This document shows, piece after piece, positions 45,080-53,981 of a stretch of DNA of 64,000 nt (its first letter is position 1; every line of letters starts with the position of its first letter). The stretch is from positions 76,648 to 140,647 of the forward strand of contig NZ_JFCQ01000028.1 in the NCBI RefSeq assembly GCF_000738265.1, written 5' to 3'. Below the pieces are notes generated by a model that made no database searches, was not told the DNA's origin, and worked only from the letters and a program-made list of their open reading frames with translations. Origin of the DNA: Corynebacterium jeikeium. Its GTDB lineage: Bacteria; Actinomycetota; Actinomycetes; Mycobacteriales; Mycobacteriaceae. Both the position numbers and the translations under genes were made by a program.

Positions 45080-45130
45080 GGTTAATGAGTGACACCCCGC
45101 GTGAACAGCGCAAGCAGGAAGGAGCGACAC

Positions 45131-46357
45131 ATGGCGCACAGTGAATGGGCCGAGAAGGATTACTACAAAGACCTCGGCGTGTCCTCCACAGCATCGGCAG
45201 AGGAGATCAAGAAAGCGTACCGCAAGATCGCCCGCGAAAATCACCCGGACGCGAACCCGGGCGAAACGGCGGCGGAGGAGCGCTTCAAGAAGGCTTCCGA
45301 AGCGTACAGCGTGGTGGGGGACAAGGAAAAGCGCGCGGAGTACGACGAGCTGAAGCGTATGCTCGCGAGCGGTTTCGGCGGTTCGAGCTTCGGCGCGGGC
45401 AGCGCAGGTTACGGCGCTAACTTCGGTGGTAACTTCGGCAGTAACTTTGGCGGCGGCAACTTTGGCAGCGGCTTTAATGTTTCTGATCTTTTTGGAGATG
45501 ACGCCACCAGTGGCGGATTCGGCGACGTATTCAGCGGACTCTTTGGCGAAAGAGGTGGTCAGGGTACTCAGCGTACTCAGCGCACCCAACGTACTCAGCG
45601 CAGCCGCGGGGCGGATGTAGAGACGGAGCTGACCCTCGAGTTCCGCGAGGCCACGAAGGGCGTGACCGTGCCGATCCGCCTGACCAAGCCGGAGCCGTGC
45701 GAAAACTGCCACGGTTCTGGCGCAAAGGCGGGCACCTCGTCACAGAGCTGCGCGGGCTGCGACGGCAGCGGCATGGTCAGCGAGAACAGGGGCGCTTTCG
45801 GGTTTTCGCGCCCGTGCGCGGACTGCTCCGGCACTGGTTCGGTGATTAAGGACAAGTGCGCGGACTGCTCCGGCACGGGGCGCACGACCCAGTCCCGCAC
45901 AATCACTGTGCGCGTGCCCGCGGGCGTGGTTGATGGGCAGAAGGTGCGCCTGGCCGGCCAAGGTTCGGCGGGGCAGCGCGGCAAGCCGGCTGGCGACCTG
46001 TTCGTGACGGTGCATGTGAAGCCCGACAAGGTGTTCAGCCGTGACGGAGACGACCTGAAGCTGACGGTGCCGGTGAGCTACCCCGAGCTGGTGCTCGGCG
46101 GCGCGGTGACGGTGCCGACCCTGGCCTCCAAGGTGCGGGTGCGCATCCCCGCCGGCACGCAGGACGGCACCACGCTACGCGTCCGCGGTCACGGTGTGAA
46201 CAAGCGCAACGGTGCCAGCGGCGACCTGCTGGTGACCGTGAAGGTGGCCGTGCCGAAGAACCTGGACGAGGGCGCGATGAGCGCGCTGCGCAAATACTCG
46301 GAAGAGGAAAAGCGCTCGGGCTTTGACCCCCGCGAAGGATGGGAGGGTAACGAATGA
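45131..46357 (+). CDS. dnaJ: Chaperone DnaJ (Hsp40), zinc-finger type
   Basis: A 408-residue co-chaperone that delivers substrate to DnaK and stimulates its ATPase. The J domain has the HPD motif (ENHPDANPG); the Gly/Phe-rich region follows ([16 protein letters not shown]). Four CxxCxGxG zinc repeats are present ([24 protein letters not shown] twice), then the C-terminal substrate domain. Just before the zinc region is an unusual [13 protein letters not shown] tract from a 9-bp DNA repeat (about 45566-45602). The ATG at 45131 follows AAGGAG. A short leaderless frame starting at the ATG at 45085 overlaps it. hspR overlaps the end by four bases. Confidence 0.96.
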   Translation: MAHSEWAEKDYYKDLGVSSTASAEEIKKAYRKIARENHPDANPGETAAEERFKKASEAYSVVGDKEKRAEYDELKRMLASGFGGSSFGAGSAGYGANFGGNFGSNFGGGNFGSGFNVSDLFGDDATSGGFGDVFSGLFGERGGQGTQRTQRTQRTQRSRGADVETELTLEFREATKGVTVPIRLTKPEPCENCHGSGAKAGTSSQSCAGCDGSGMVSENRGAFGFSRPCADCSGTGSVIKDKCADCSGTGRTTQSRTITVRVPAGVVDGQKVRLAGQGSAGQRGKPAGDLFVTVHVKPDKVFSRDGDDLKLTVPVSYPELVLGGAVTVPTLASKVRVRIPAGTQDGTTLRVRGHGVNKRNGASGDLLVTVKVAVPKNLDEGAMSALRKYSEEEKRSGFDPREGWEGNE

Positions 46358-46779
46358 GTGCTGCGAAGAACGGCGGCGAACGCGAGGTTTTCGTGATCTC
46401 CGTCGCCGCGCGGATTACTGGAATGCACGCCCAAACGCTGCGCACGTACGACCGTATGGGTTTAGTGACGCCCCAACGCACCAGTGGCGGAGGGCGCCGC
46501 TACTCGCGCGAGGATATTGAGCAGCTGCAGGAGATCCAGCGCCTTTCTCACGAGGAGGGCGTGAACCTGGCAGGCATCAAGACGATCATTGACCAGCAGA
46601 ACCGGATGGACGAGCTGGAGAAGGAAAACGCGGCTCTGCGCCGCCGCCTGGCGGACATGCAGGCGCGCCTAGAAAGGGTAGAGGGCAGAGGCGGCGCCGG
46701 TGGTCGTCCGCGAGGTGAGATTGTGCACGTCCCGCGCTCTACCTCTGTGGTGTTGTGGGATAGGCAGAAGCGGCGGTAG
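46354..46779 (+). CDS. hspR: Heat-shock repressor HspR, MerR family
   Basis: A 141-residue repressor that binds HAIR operators and is activated by DnaK. A MerR-type helix-turn-helix ([45 protein letters not shown]) occupies residues ~12-58, followed by a coiled coil ([22 protein letters not shown]) and a Gly/Arg-rich tail. Its start overlaps the dnaJ stop (ATGA), coupling it to dnaJ. HAIR sites upstream of dnaK, dnaJ and clpB in this window define its likely local regulon. Confidence 0.93.
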   Translation: MSAAKNGGEREVFVISVAARITGMHAQTLRTYDRMGLVTPQRTSGGGRRYSREDIEQLQEIQRLSHEEGVNLAGIKTIIDQQNRMDELEKENAALRRRLADMQARLERVEGRGGAGGRPRGEIVHVPRSTSVVLWDRQKRR

Positions 46780-46783
46780 TTGT

Positions 46784-46826
46784 CCCGTGCTACAGGCTGA
46801 CCTGGCCCGTGCTACAGGCTTACCTG
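46784..46826. repeat. 21-bp tandem duplication over the permease 3' end
   Basis: CCCGTGCTACAGGCTGACCTG (46784-46804; one base differs in the second copy at 46806-46826). The second copy encodes the last codons (QVSL-stop) of the permease on the minus strand, so the first copy is a duplicated gene end. Confidence 0.7.
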
Positions 46827-48389
46827 CCCCGTGACGATCAGGTAGAGGGCACCGATCGCCGAGGCGACGACGATGGCGCTAATGATCCACTCGAAGGTGT
46901 TGAATACGCGCCCGCCGGCCTTGAGGCGAGTGGCGACATAAACAACCAGGCCCGGCACGATTAGCAGCGTGCCTAGCAGCACGAACTGCAGCTCGGCCGC
47001 GTAGAGCAGCCACAGGGAGTAGCCGAAAGCCACGGCACTGATGAACAGGTGCATGCGGTTGGTCTTCTTGCCGACCTCGGGGCCGGAGATATCGAACTTC
47101 GAGCCCGCATCCGGGTGCTTAAACCCGTGCCCGCGGGTGGCTAGGAACAGTAGGTACAGGCTGGAGAATACGTAAGGCACCAGGTACAGCGAGGTAGCAA
47201 GCTGCACCATCGTGGTGTAGGTGGACTCGTTGAGGTAGAAGACGATGATGAACGCCTGGATTACCAAGGCGGACAGGAACTGCGAGACATACGGGGCACC
47301 CATATCGTTGGTGCGCCCCACTGCCTTTGGTAGCAGTCCATCCTGGGCCATCAGGGTGATCGGCTCGGCGCACAGCATCTGCCAGGAGACATAGGCGCCC
47401 AGCACGGAGATGCACAGGCCGACGGAGATCAGGCCTGCGCCCCACGGGCCGACGACGTGCTCCAGGACGGTGCCCATGGAGTTGTCGCCCATCGCGGCGA
47501 GCTCCTCGCGGGAGACTACACCGAAGGACAGGAAGCTCACGGCGGTGAGCAGGAAGAACACCGAGACGAATCCCAGGAAGGTGGCCAGGGAGACATCCTT
47601 GCGGTGGCGTGCGCGCTTCGAGTAGGTGGAGGCTCCCTCCACGCCGATGAAGGCCCAGACGGTGAACAGCATCATGCCCTTCACCTGGTCGCTGATGGAC
47701 AGAGCCTGATCCTGGTTCTCGCCGAAGGTGGCGGCGCGGCCCCAGAAGTCAGAGGTGAACACGTCCGTGTTGAAGCCGACGAAGGCTACGAGCACTAGGA
47801 ATGCCAGGATCGGCAGGATCTTCGCCACAGTGGTGATGACGTTCATGATCGCCGCCTGGCGCACGCCACGGGAAAGCACCAGGAAGATGCCCCACGTCAG
47901 CGCGGACACGCAGATCGACTGCACCAGTGGATGATCGCTGCCGAAGATCGGGAAGAAGAAGCTCAGCGAACTGAAGAACAAGGTGGCGTAACCCACCTGG
48001 GCGATGATGGTGCCCAGCCAGTAGCCCCATGCGGAGGCGAAGCCCACGAAGTCGCCCAGACCCGCGCGCACGTAGGAGTACACGCCGGAATCCAGGTGCG
48101 GCTTGCGGAGCGCCAGTGCCTGGAAGACGTAGGCGATGCACAGCATGCCCACGCCGGTGACGGCCCAGCCGATCAGCGCCGCGCCGGGCGAGGCCACGGA
48201 CGCAATGTTTTGCGGCAGCGCGAAGATGCCGGCCCCGACGGTGGAGCCGATAATGAGGCTGACGAGTGTGCCCATGCGTACGGTGCGTGGGTCGTCCTTG
48301 ACCAGGACCTCGGCAGTGGAGACCTGGGGGTGGTAAGCGTCACCAGCGCCCTGGGTAGATGGGGTATCCCCATTATTAGAGATATTCAC
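46812..48389 (-). CDS. Amino-acid permease, APC superfamily (basic amino-acid antiporter type)
   Basis: A 525-residue membrane transporter with about 12-13 spans. The APC start signature is GTLVSLIIGSTVGAGIFALPQNIA, and the conserved FTVWAFIGVEGASTYSKRAR with its glutamate lies in the sixth span region. The closest look-alikes are LysI and ArcD (lysine or arginine/ornithine exchange). Substrate specificity is inferred only. A soluble N-terminal ~38 residues precede the first span. It is convergent with hspR. Confidence 0.85.
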   Translation of the reverse strand: MNISNNGDTPSTQGAGDAYHPQVSTAEVLVKDDPRTVRMGTLVSLIIGSTVGAGIFALPQNIASVASPGAALIGWAVTGVGMLCIAYVFQALALRKPHLDSGVYSYVRAGLGDFVGFASAWGYWLGTIIAQVGYATLFFSSLSFFFPIFGSDHPLVQSICVSALTWGIFLVLSRGVRQAAIMNVITTVAKILPILAFLVLVAFVGFNTDVFTSDFWGRAATFGENQDQALSISDQVKGMMLFTVWAFIGVEGASTYSKRARHRKDVSLATFLGFVSVFFLLTAVSFLSFGVVSREELAAMGDNSMGTVLEHVVGPWGAGLISVGLCISVLGAYVSWQMLCAEPITLMAQDGLLPKAVGRTNDMGAPYVSQFLSALVIQAFIIVFYLNESTYTTMVQLATSLYLVPYVFSSLYLLFLATRGHGFKHPDAGSKFDISGPEVGKKTNRMHLFISAVAFGYSLWLLYAAELQFVLLGTLLIVPGLVVYVATRLKAGGRVFNTFEWIISAIVVASAIGALYLIVTGQVSL

Positions 48390-48446
48390 GGTTAGTACCG
48401 TACAACGTCGCCGGTGGTTTAGACCAACTGGGGCTTTAGTTGTTAG

Positions 48447-49311
48447 TTAGTTGTTGGTTGTAGGCTGCCAACCCAACGAGGGGGCCACGTGGGTGGCAAA
48501 GTTTTTCAGCAGACGAGTGTTGGCCTCTACGCCCAGCTGATTCGGGATAGTGAGCATTAAGGTGTCGGCCTCTGCCACTGCGGCGTCATTAAGAAGGTCT
48601 TCGATGAGTGTGTCGGGTTCACCAATATAGGTACGGCCAAAGGTTGAGCGGTAACCATCAATCACGCCGAAGTGGTCGCGGGTCATTCCGTGAGTGCCGA
48701 CCATCGCCCGATCCTCGGCGCTGACGATGGGGAAGATGCTGCGGGAGACGGAGGTGCGTGGGGTCCAGCCGTGCCCGCTACTGGCGAAGGATTCTTTGAA
48801 GACCTGGAGCTGCTCTGCTTGTAAGTCGCCGAAGCTGTCTCCGTTGCTCTCTGTGAGGAGTGTGGAGCTCATGAGATTGACGCCCACCTGACCAGCCCAC
48901 TTGGCCGTTTCGCGTGTACCCGCGCCCCACCAGACGCGGCGGTCCAAATTGGGGGAGTGTGGGAGGACCGGGATGGATGAACCGGGCTTGTACATGTGCG
49001 GGTACTGCTTCTCGGCCGAGGTGGAGGGGGTTTTCGTAACGCATGTCGATGACTCCGGTGCCGACCTCTATGTTCTTGGTGCGGGCGGCGACCGCGGCGA
49101 GCAGGGGCATGGGGGCGGCCTGCTGGGGTGCGAAGTGGTGCACGCGGAAGTAGGCGCCGTTGACACCTAAGCGATCGGCTTCTACTGCAAGTTCGATCGA
49201 CTGGTGCAGCATGTCGCGGGCGCTGAGTATGTGCGGGTGGTTTGGTTGGGCGTGGTTTGGTTGGGCGTGGAGAGAGTAGTGGCCGAAGCTGAGGAATCCG
49301 AAGGCTTTCAG
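48447..49311 (-). pseudogene. Decayed LLM-class flavin-dependent oxidoreductase
   Basis: The N-terminal part (KAFGFLSFGHYS ... VGTGVIDMRYENPL) reads in one frame and the C-terminal part (SAEKQYPHMYKPGSSIPVLPHSPNLD to the end) in another. The switch lies near 49020-49030, by a run of five C on the minus strand. Compared with intact family members about 60 residues between ENPL and the PHM-KPGSSIP region are missing, so this is a deletion plus frameshift. The usual initiating Met before KAFGF is a CTG (49309-49311). A 15-bp duplication (HAQPNHAQPNH) is also present near the start. Three defects make a functional product unlikely. Confidence 0.8.
48580..48597 (+). repeat. Dispersed motif, copy g (GCGGCGTCATTAAGAAGG)
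   Basis: Variant of the dispersed motif on the strand opposite the LLM pseudogene. Confidence 0.3.
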
Positions 49312-49389
49312 GGTGTCAGTATGCGCGCATGTAGTTGATGTTTCAACTAGATTGGTGGTTGGGAGTATTTAGGGTTGAGAGTTTGAGGT

Positions 49390-49890
49390 ATGACGGTAGT
49401 CATGGGAGTAGCCATGGAAAAGACCTTCACAGTGCTCGCCACCGATCGGGGTGTGCGGCGCATCGGTTTCCCCGGCGAGGACTGGGGTGCGGGGGAGAGC
49501 CCTGCAGGGGAGAGGACTGTAGGGGATCAAGCACGCCGACACATGGCTGAGGCGGAGAAGCAGCTGGAGGAGTACCTCGCCGGACAGCGCCAGGTTTTCA
49601 CCGTGCCCGTTGATCTGGTAGACGTGACCACGCCTTTTCGGCGGAGAGTCCTGCAGGCGCTGGCGCAGATTCCATATGGGCAGACCATCACCTACGCCCA
49701 GCTGGCGGAGGCTGCGGGGAATCCCCGTGCCGTACGCGCAGTGGCTTCGGCGTGTGCAAGCAATCCGCTGCCGATCCTGTATCCCTGCCATAGGGTGATC
49801 CACAGCGACGGAAGCTTCGGGGAATACCGGGGCGGCAGGGAATTAAAGGCGGCACTGTTGGCTATGGAACGGGGTGGCGCAGGTGACTAG
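49390..49890 (+). CDS. Methylated-DNA-[protein]-cysteine S-methyltransferase
   Basis: A 166-residue suicide DNA-repair protein that takes the methyl group from O6-methylguanine onto its cysteine. The active-site motif PCHRVIHSDGSFGEYRGG is intact, as are the helix-turn-helix features QIPYGQTITYAQLAEAAGNPRAVRAVASACASNPLP. The extreme N-terminus is uncertain: ATG codons occur at 49390, 49402 and 49414. Its stop overlaps the convergent stop of the hydrolase gene (CTAG). Confidence 0.92.
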   Translation: MTVVMGVAMEKTFTVLATDRGVRRIGFPGEDWGAGESPAGERTVGDQARRHMAEAEKQLEEYLAGQRQVFTVPVDLVDVTTPFRRRVLQALAQIPYGQTITYAQLAEAAGNPRAVRAVASACASNPLPILYPCHRVIHSDGSFGEYRGGRELKAALLAMERGGAGD

Positions 49891-51254
49891 CGCACGTTGA
49901 CCTCCGGGGACCACATGTAGGAACTGTGCGCGTCGGTTTCGCCACGCTGCATCAGGTATAGGTCCAGGATTTTGCCCCAGCCGTAGCTGCTCCAGTTGCC
50001 TTCGCCGGCGCCATCAGCTCCGCGGGGAGGAGCGTTGAAGTCCGGCGCGGCAGGATCCTTTCCGTGCACTCCGAACTCCGGGGTGGTGGTCAGGCGGATC
50101 ATATCGCCCGGAACGTGTTCGTTGTGCACCTCGCCGTGGCCGTCCTTCGCGTTGAGCTGCAGATCCTCCGCCTTCTCCGCGTGCACGCCGGGGCTCCCCC
50201 ACAGTCGCACCTCATCGGCAACTAGCCCGTCGCTGCCTTTCGCCGCGGCCTCGCCGACCACCACCGAGCCGTAGCTATAGCCCACCACCTGCAGCTTCGC
50301 GTGCGGGTTCCTCTCCCGCAGTTGCCGCTGGTGCTCCCGCAGCGCCGGGGCACCAACCTTGGCCGCGTCCTTGGAGATCGCACTGGTCAGATCCCCCGGC
50401 GCCGGATAACCATGCCAGGCCACCACCGCCACATTCTTGCCCTGTGCCGCCGCGTCGGCTGCGGTTGCCCGCGCCCAGGCCTCGGTGCGCGCCAGCGCCT
50501 CCGGACTGCTGGATCCCACGCCACTGACCAGCGTGATTACCTCATCGGCGCTCTCGACATTGCCCGCCGTGACCACCGGCCCATGCGGTGTCTCTATGCG
50601 CTCCACCGGAGGCAGGTTCTGTGGGGAATTGGGTACTGACGCCCCCTCGGCCCCATCTACCTCCACATCACCTCGGGGTGGCGCGACCGAGCTGCTGATC
50701 GTGGAGATGGTGCCGCCGGAGGCGATGTCTAGCAGCCTGGCCAACTTCAACGCCCCGCGCAGGACTTGGGTCAGAGTGTGGGCCAGGCTCTGCGCCGCAC
50801 CGCCGACTCCAGGGATGAAAGCCAGGTGTTGGGCGGAGACCTCGCCATCGGCGCTGACGGACATCAGTGCTGTACGCGCCAACCCCGCGGTCGTGCGCAC
50901 GGTCGTTCGAGTTGGACTCAGAAGGTCGGCGTGGGTGCCTGCGACCCTCCCGATGGTTCGACTGCTGAAACCCGCCGTATCCAGCTGGTTAGCTGCGGAA
51001 TCCGTGGCGTGGTTGGCAGCATCCGCAGCCTGCCCCGACCAGGACTCGCCCCACTTGGCCTTGTTTCGAGCATCAGCCGCATGCTGGGATACCTTTCCGC
51101 CCTTGTCTTTGAACAGGTCGGCGGCTGTGCGGAGTGCCTCCACATTTGCGTTCTCCACGGCGTGGACGGTGACGGTGGTGGAGCCGCGGGTGTTGGCGGT
51201 AGAGCCGCTGATGTTAGCGGAGCCGCGGGTGGCGGTGCCTGCGAAAATGTTCAT
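49887..51254 (-). CDS. DUF1023 alpha/beta hydrolase, possible type VII-associated
   Basis: A 455-residue protein. Residues ~20-150 are helical, with a WSG turn (KWGESWSGQAADAANHATDSAA) like WXG100-type helical hairpins. Residues ~210-420 are the DUF1023 hydrolase with the nucleophile elbow VVGYSYGSVV, HGY near WHGYPAPG and a late HNEHVPGD. No classical signal peptide is present. The start overlaps the stop of the small helical protein upstream by four bases (ATGA), so the two are coupled. Such pairs in actinobacteria are often ESX-related; secretion here is inferred. Confidence 0.75.
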   Translation of the reverse strand: MNIFAGTATRGSANISGSTANTRGSTTVTVHAVENANVEALRTAADLFKDKGGKVSQHAADARNKAKWGESWSGQAADAANHATDSAANQLDTAGFSSRTIGRVAGTHADLLSPTRTTVRTTAGLARTALMSVSADGEVSAQHLAFIPGVGGAAQSLAHTLTQVLRGALKLARLLDIASGGTISTISSSVAPPRGDVEVDGAEGASVPNSPQNLPPVERIETPHGPVVTAGNVESADEVITLVSGVGSSSPEALARTEAWARATAADAAAQGKNVAVVAWHGYPAPGDLTSAISKDAAKVGAPALREHQRQLRERNPHAKLQVVGYSYGSVVVGEAAAKGSDGLVADEVRLWGSPGVHAEKAEDLQLNAKDGHGEVHNEHVPGDMIRLTTTPEFGVHGKDPAAPDFNAPPRGADGAGEGNWSSYGWGKILDLYLMQRGETDAHSSYMWSPEVNVR

Positions 51255-51577
51255 CGGCTCGCCCCCGTGAGGGCTGCGGAGCCAGCATTATCGGCGCTGT
51301 CCACATTGTCGGCGTAGGTACTGATGGACTGGCTCATTTTCTGTAGCTGCCGGCCAAAACCGGTGAAGGAGGCATGGAGCCTATCCGCCGCCTGGGCGAT
51401 CGCGTGCGTGGTCGACCCGCCTGGAACGCCGGGCGCCTCCGCATTGGCAACCCCGTATCCAGCGGAAGCACACTGCACTCCGTCTTCGGTCAAGTCTTCG
51501 CACCGTGCCTGAACTGCTGATACGTCGAGTTGCATTGTGTCTAGATAGTTCAAGTAATTCAGCGTCGAATATTGCAT
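51251..51577 (-). CDS. Small helical EspC/WXG100-like protein
   Basis: A 108-residue protein resembling the EspC/DUF2580 group: MQLDVSAVQARCEDLTEDG near the start, a Gly/Ala linker, then a long helix (THAIAQAADRLHASFTGFGRQLQKMSQSISTYADN). A C-terminal tyrosine-acidic motif is approximate; YADNVD does not give the exact Y-x3-D/E. The ATG at 51577 has AGGGGAA before it; an internal ATG at 51535 begins where the family usually starts. It is translationally coupled to the DUF1023 gene and probably its partner. Confidence 0.6.
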   Translation of the reverse strand: MQYSTLNYLNYLDTMQLDVSAVQARCEDLTEDGVQCASAGYGVANAEAPGVPGGSTTHAIAQAADRLHASFTGFGRQLQKMSQSISTYADNVDSADNAGSAALTGASR

Positions 51578-51637
51578 GTGTTCCCCTGTCCCTGTTGCTG
51601 CGTGACTCGCTTGTGAGAAGTGAGTGTAGGGAGGCGA

Positions 51638-51657
51638 GGGGCGTCAATAAAGAAAAA
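51638..51657 (+). repeat. Dispersed motif, copy h (GGGGCGTCAATAAAGAAAAA)
   Basis: Copy between the divergent EspC-like and nitrilase genes, 100 bases before the nitrilase start. Confidence 0.45.
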
Positions 51658-51757
51658 GATGGAGGGGCTGTGGATAACTCAGTTTTATCCACAGGGTGAC
51701 CGGCGCGGAGGGGACAAAAGGGGGCGCGATGTCGGCAATGTCGCTAGGGTGGGCTGT

Positions 51758-52672
51758 ATGCGTATCGCAGTCATCCAGATGAAGGCCGAACCGGACGTGG
51801 AAGCCAACCTGGCTCGCATCCTGAAGTACATCGCGTCCGGCGCGGCGAATGGTGCCGACATGGTCGTTTTCCCGGAAGCGGCTATGTTCCCCTTCGATAA
51901 CGGGCGGCTGGATACCGTCGCCCAACCGCTGGATGGGCCCTTCGCCCAGGCGATTATCGATACGGCCAAGAAGCACGGAACCATCGCCGTGGTGGGTATG
52001 TTCACCCCGGCCGATACCGTCTACCGCTCGCCAAGTGGCCAGTTGGTGGAAGAACAGCCCAGCGATTCGCCAGAAGCCAACCAGTTCCGACGCGTGCACA
52101 ACACGCTGCTGGTCGCGGGGCCGGATTATGTGACGCACTACGACAAAATCCACACCTACGATGCTTTCGGCTACCGGGAGTCCGATACCGTCAAGCCCGG
52201 CGACCGGCGCGTGGTTATCGACGTCGGTGGAGTGGGTGTGGGCCTGGCTACCTGCTACGACATTCGCTTCCCGGGCCACTTTGTAGCGATGGCTGCTGCG
52301 GGTGCGAAGGTGATGGTTGTACCCTCTAGCTGGGCGGATGGGCCGGGCAAGCTGGAGCAGTGGCGCGAGCTCACGGCGGCTCGCGCGCTGGATTCCACCA
52401 GCTACCTGATTGCTGCGGGCATGGCGCGGCCGGGCTCCCCGGAGCGTTACGGCACTGCGGATGGCCCGACGGGGATCGGGCACTCCGTGGCGATCGGTCC
52501 GAATGGCGCCCGGCTGGCGGAAACCGGCTACGCGGCACAGGTGCTGACCATCGACATCGACCCGAACTACGTGGACAAGATCCGCAAGTCGCTGCCCGTG
52601 CTGGAAGGCCACCACACCGACCGTGAGCTCGGCCTGGGGGTCGATGTCGTCGGCGATATCGAAAAGAAGTAG
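51758..52672 (+). CDS. Carbon-nitrogen hydrolase (nitrilase superfamily, Nit1/amidase type)
   Basis: A 304-residue cytosolic enzyme. The catalytic triad is visible: glutamate in VVFPEAAMFP, lysine in HYDKIHTYDAFGY and cysteine in GLATCYDIRFPGHF. The sequence around these sites is closest to the Nit branch, whose members hydrolyse deaminated glutathione; other amidase roles are possible. The ATG at 51758 follows TAGGGT (51745-51750) by seven bases, a leaderless pattern, so the open frame reaching back to 51620 is not used. It is convergent with the flavohaemoglobin-like gene. Confidence 0.9.
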   Translation: MRIAVIQMKAEPDVEANLARILKYIASGAANGADMVVFPEAAMFPFDNGRLDTVAQPLDGPFAQAIIDTAKKHGTIAVVGMFTPADTVYRSPSGQLVEEQPSDSPEANQFRRVHNTLLVAGPDYVTHYDKIHTYDAFGYRESDTVKPGDRRVVIDVGGVGVGLATCYDIRFPGHFVAMAAAGAKVMVVPSSWADGPGKLEQWRELTAARALDSTSYLIAAGMARPGSPERYGTADGPTGIGHSVAIGPNGARLAETGYAAQVLTIDIDPNYVDKIRKSLPVLEGHHTDRELGLGVDVVGDIEKK

Positions 52673-52697
52673 CTGCGTTTCTGCAGCGTTGGTACGG

Positions 52698-53876
52698 CTA
52701 ACTGTGAGGCACGTCGAAGCGTAGCTGGTCGCGGTTCGCGCCGGCGCGGAGGAAAGCCTCCACTGTGTGCTGCTTCATCTTCGGTCCGCCGGTGATCAGC
52801 ACCTCGGCATCGCGCCACGCGCCACGTGCGGCGGCCACATCGCCCACCAACCCCCGCGCCGTGTAAGCATCGAAACCCTCCGGGGTGGGCGCGTTATCCT
52901 CCACCACCAGGTACAGGTCCAGCCAATCGAAGGCATCCTCGAAGCCCACCAGGCCCTTCCACTCGTAGAGCTCCTCCGGGTTCTGCGCCCCGAAGAAAAG
53001 CTGCACCATCGGCGGGCGTTCCCCCGACTGGACCAGCTCCAGCAGAATCGCCCGCACCGGCGCCAGACCCGTGGAACCCGCCACCATCACCACCGGCTTG
53101 TTGCCCGAAATCTGCAGTTCGCCGTACGGGTTAGCCACCACCCATTGCTCTCCGACCTGCGTGTTCTCCACGATTCCCCGCGAGAATGGCCCGATCGCGC
53201 GCACGTGAAACTCCACCAAACCGTCCTCGTTATAAGGAATCGCCGGCGAAAGCGCCCGCCACATTTGCGGAGTATGTGGCGTACGCACCTCCACATGCTG
53301 GCCCGACCAATACGGCAACGGCGGATCCATCTGCACGCGGATGACCGCGATGGCGTCACAAGGATGCAGCACCTCGAGCACCTGCGCGGCCGAAGTCGCA
53401 GGCACCGCGGCCTCTTCGTCCTCGATCGCGCCGTAGGCAAGCAAGCTACAGCCGAGGTTGATTGTGTCGCTGAGCTTTTTTGTGACGCCGATATGCTCCC
53501 CTACAGCCTCCACTAACGCGGACTCAAGCGCCGCATAATGCTCTGCGGCCACGCCGAACTTACGGAAGTCTTTGCCGGTGGCGACCAGGAACTCTCCCTG
53601 GGCGGGCGCGAATTCGCCGCCGTGAGTGATGCCACGCAGGATGAAGCGGATGGTGCGGTCCAGGTAGGCCTCGTCCAGCTCCATCGTCTCCGAGAAGCTA
53701 GGGGAGGGGTTGCTGTACTCGGCGCCCGCGGGGTGGGGAAAGTGGACGACCGTGGGGGTCAGGTGCATGTCGTGCAGCTTGGTCCGAGTGAGTTCGACCA
53801 GGTCGTGGCGATGTTCTTCGATGAGCGCGAGCAACTCTGCGAAGGTGTATTCCTCGGAAGAAGAGTGGCGTGCCAC
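52698..53876 (-). CDS. Flavohaemoglobin-like globin / FAD-NAD(P) reductase (Rv0385 type)
   Basis: About 392 residues: an N-terminal globin-like domain (to ~residue 150) then an FNR-type reductase with FAD-binding (FHVRAIGPFSRGI, GELQISG) and NAD(P)-binding (VVMVAGSTGLAPVRAIL, VLITGGPKMKQHTVEAFLRAGA) motifs. M. tuberculosis Rv0385, next to clpB, is a type II flavohaemoglobin of the same layout; the haem ligands here are not obvious by eye. I prefer the GTG at 53876, which has AAGGAG 11 bases before it, over the TTG at 53918. It probably moves electrons from NAD(P)H to the globin. Confidence 0.78.
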   Translation of the reverse strand: MARHSSSEEYTFAELLALIEEHRHDLVELTRTKLHDMHLTPTVVHFPHPAGAEYSNPSPSFSETMELDEAYLDRTIRFILRGITHGGEFAPAQGEFLVATGKDFRKFGVAAEHYAALESALVEAVGEHIGVTKKLSDTINLGCSLLAYGAIEDEEAAVPATSAAQVLEVLHPCDAIAVIRVQMDPPLPYWSGQHVEVRTPHTPQMWRALSPAIPYNEDGLVEFHVRAIGPFSRGIVENTQVGEQWVVANPYGELQISGNKPVVMVAGSTGLAPVRAILLELVQSGERPPMVQLFFGAQNPEELYEWKGLVGFEDAFDWLDLYLVVEDNAPTPEGFDAYTARGLVGDVAAARGAWRDAEVLITGGPKMKQHTVEAFLRAGANRDQLRFDVPHS

Positions 53877-53981
53877 GGGCTCGAAGTCTCCTTGTTCTGC
53901 AGGGGCGGGCTGAGGCAACCGGGTGAGGGGCCGGTTGGTTGCTCCTCATTGTCGCACCCGAACCTGTGAATAGAAACTTTC

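Noticed and set aside
46796-46805. GCTGACCTGG as another copy of the element core
   Set aside because: Part of the tandem duplication of the permease gene end, with no arms.
51620-51757. Extended N-terminus of the nitrilase
   Set aside because: Starts upstream of a dispersed motif, basic and low complexity; the leaderless ATG at 51758 matches the family start.
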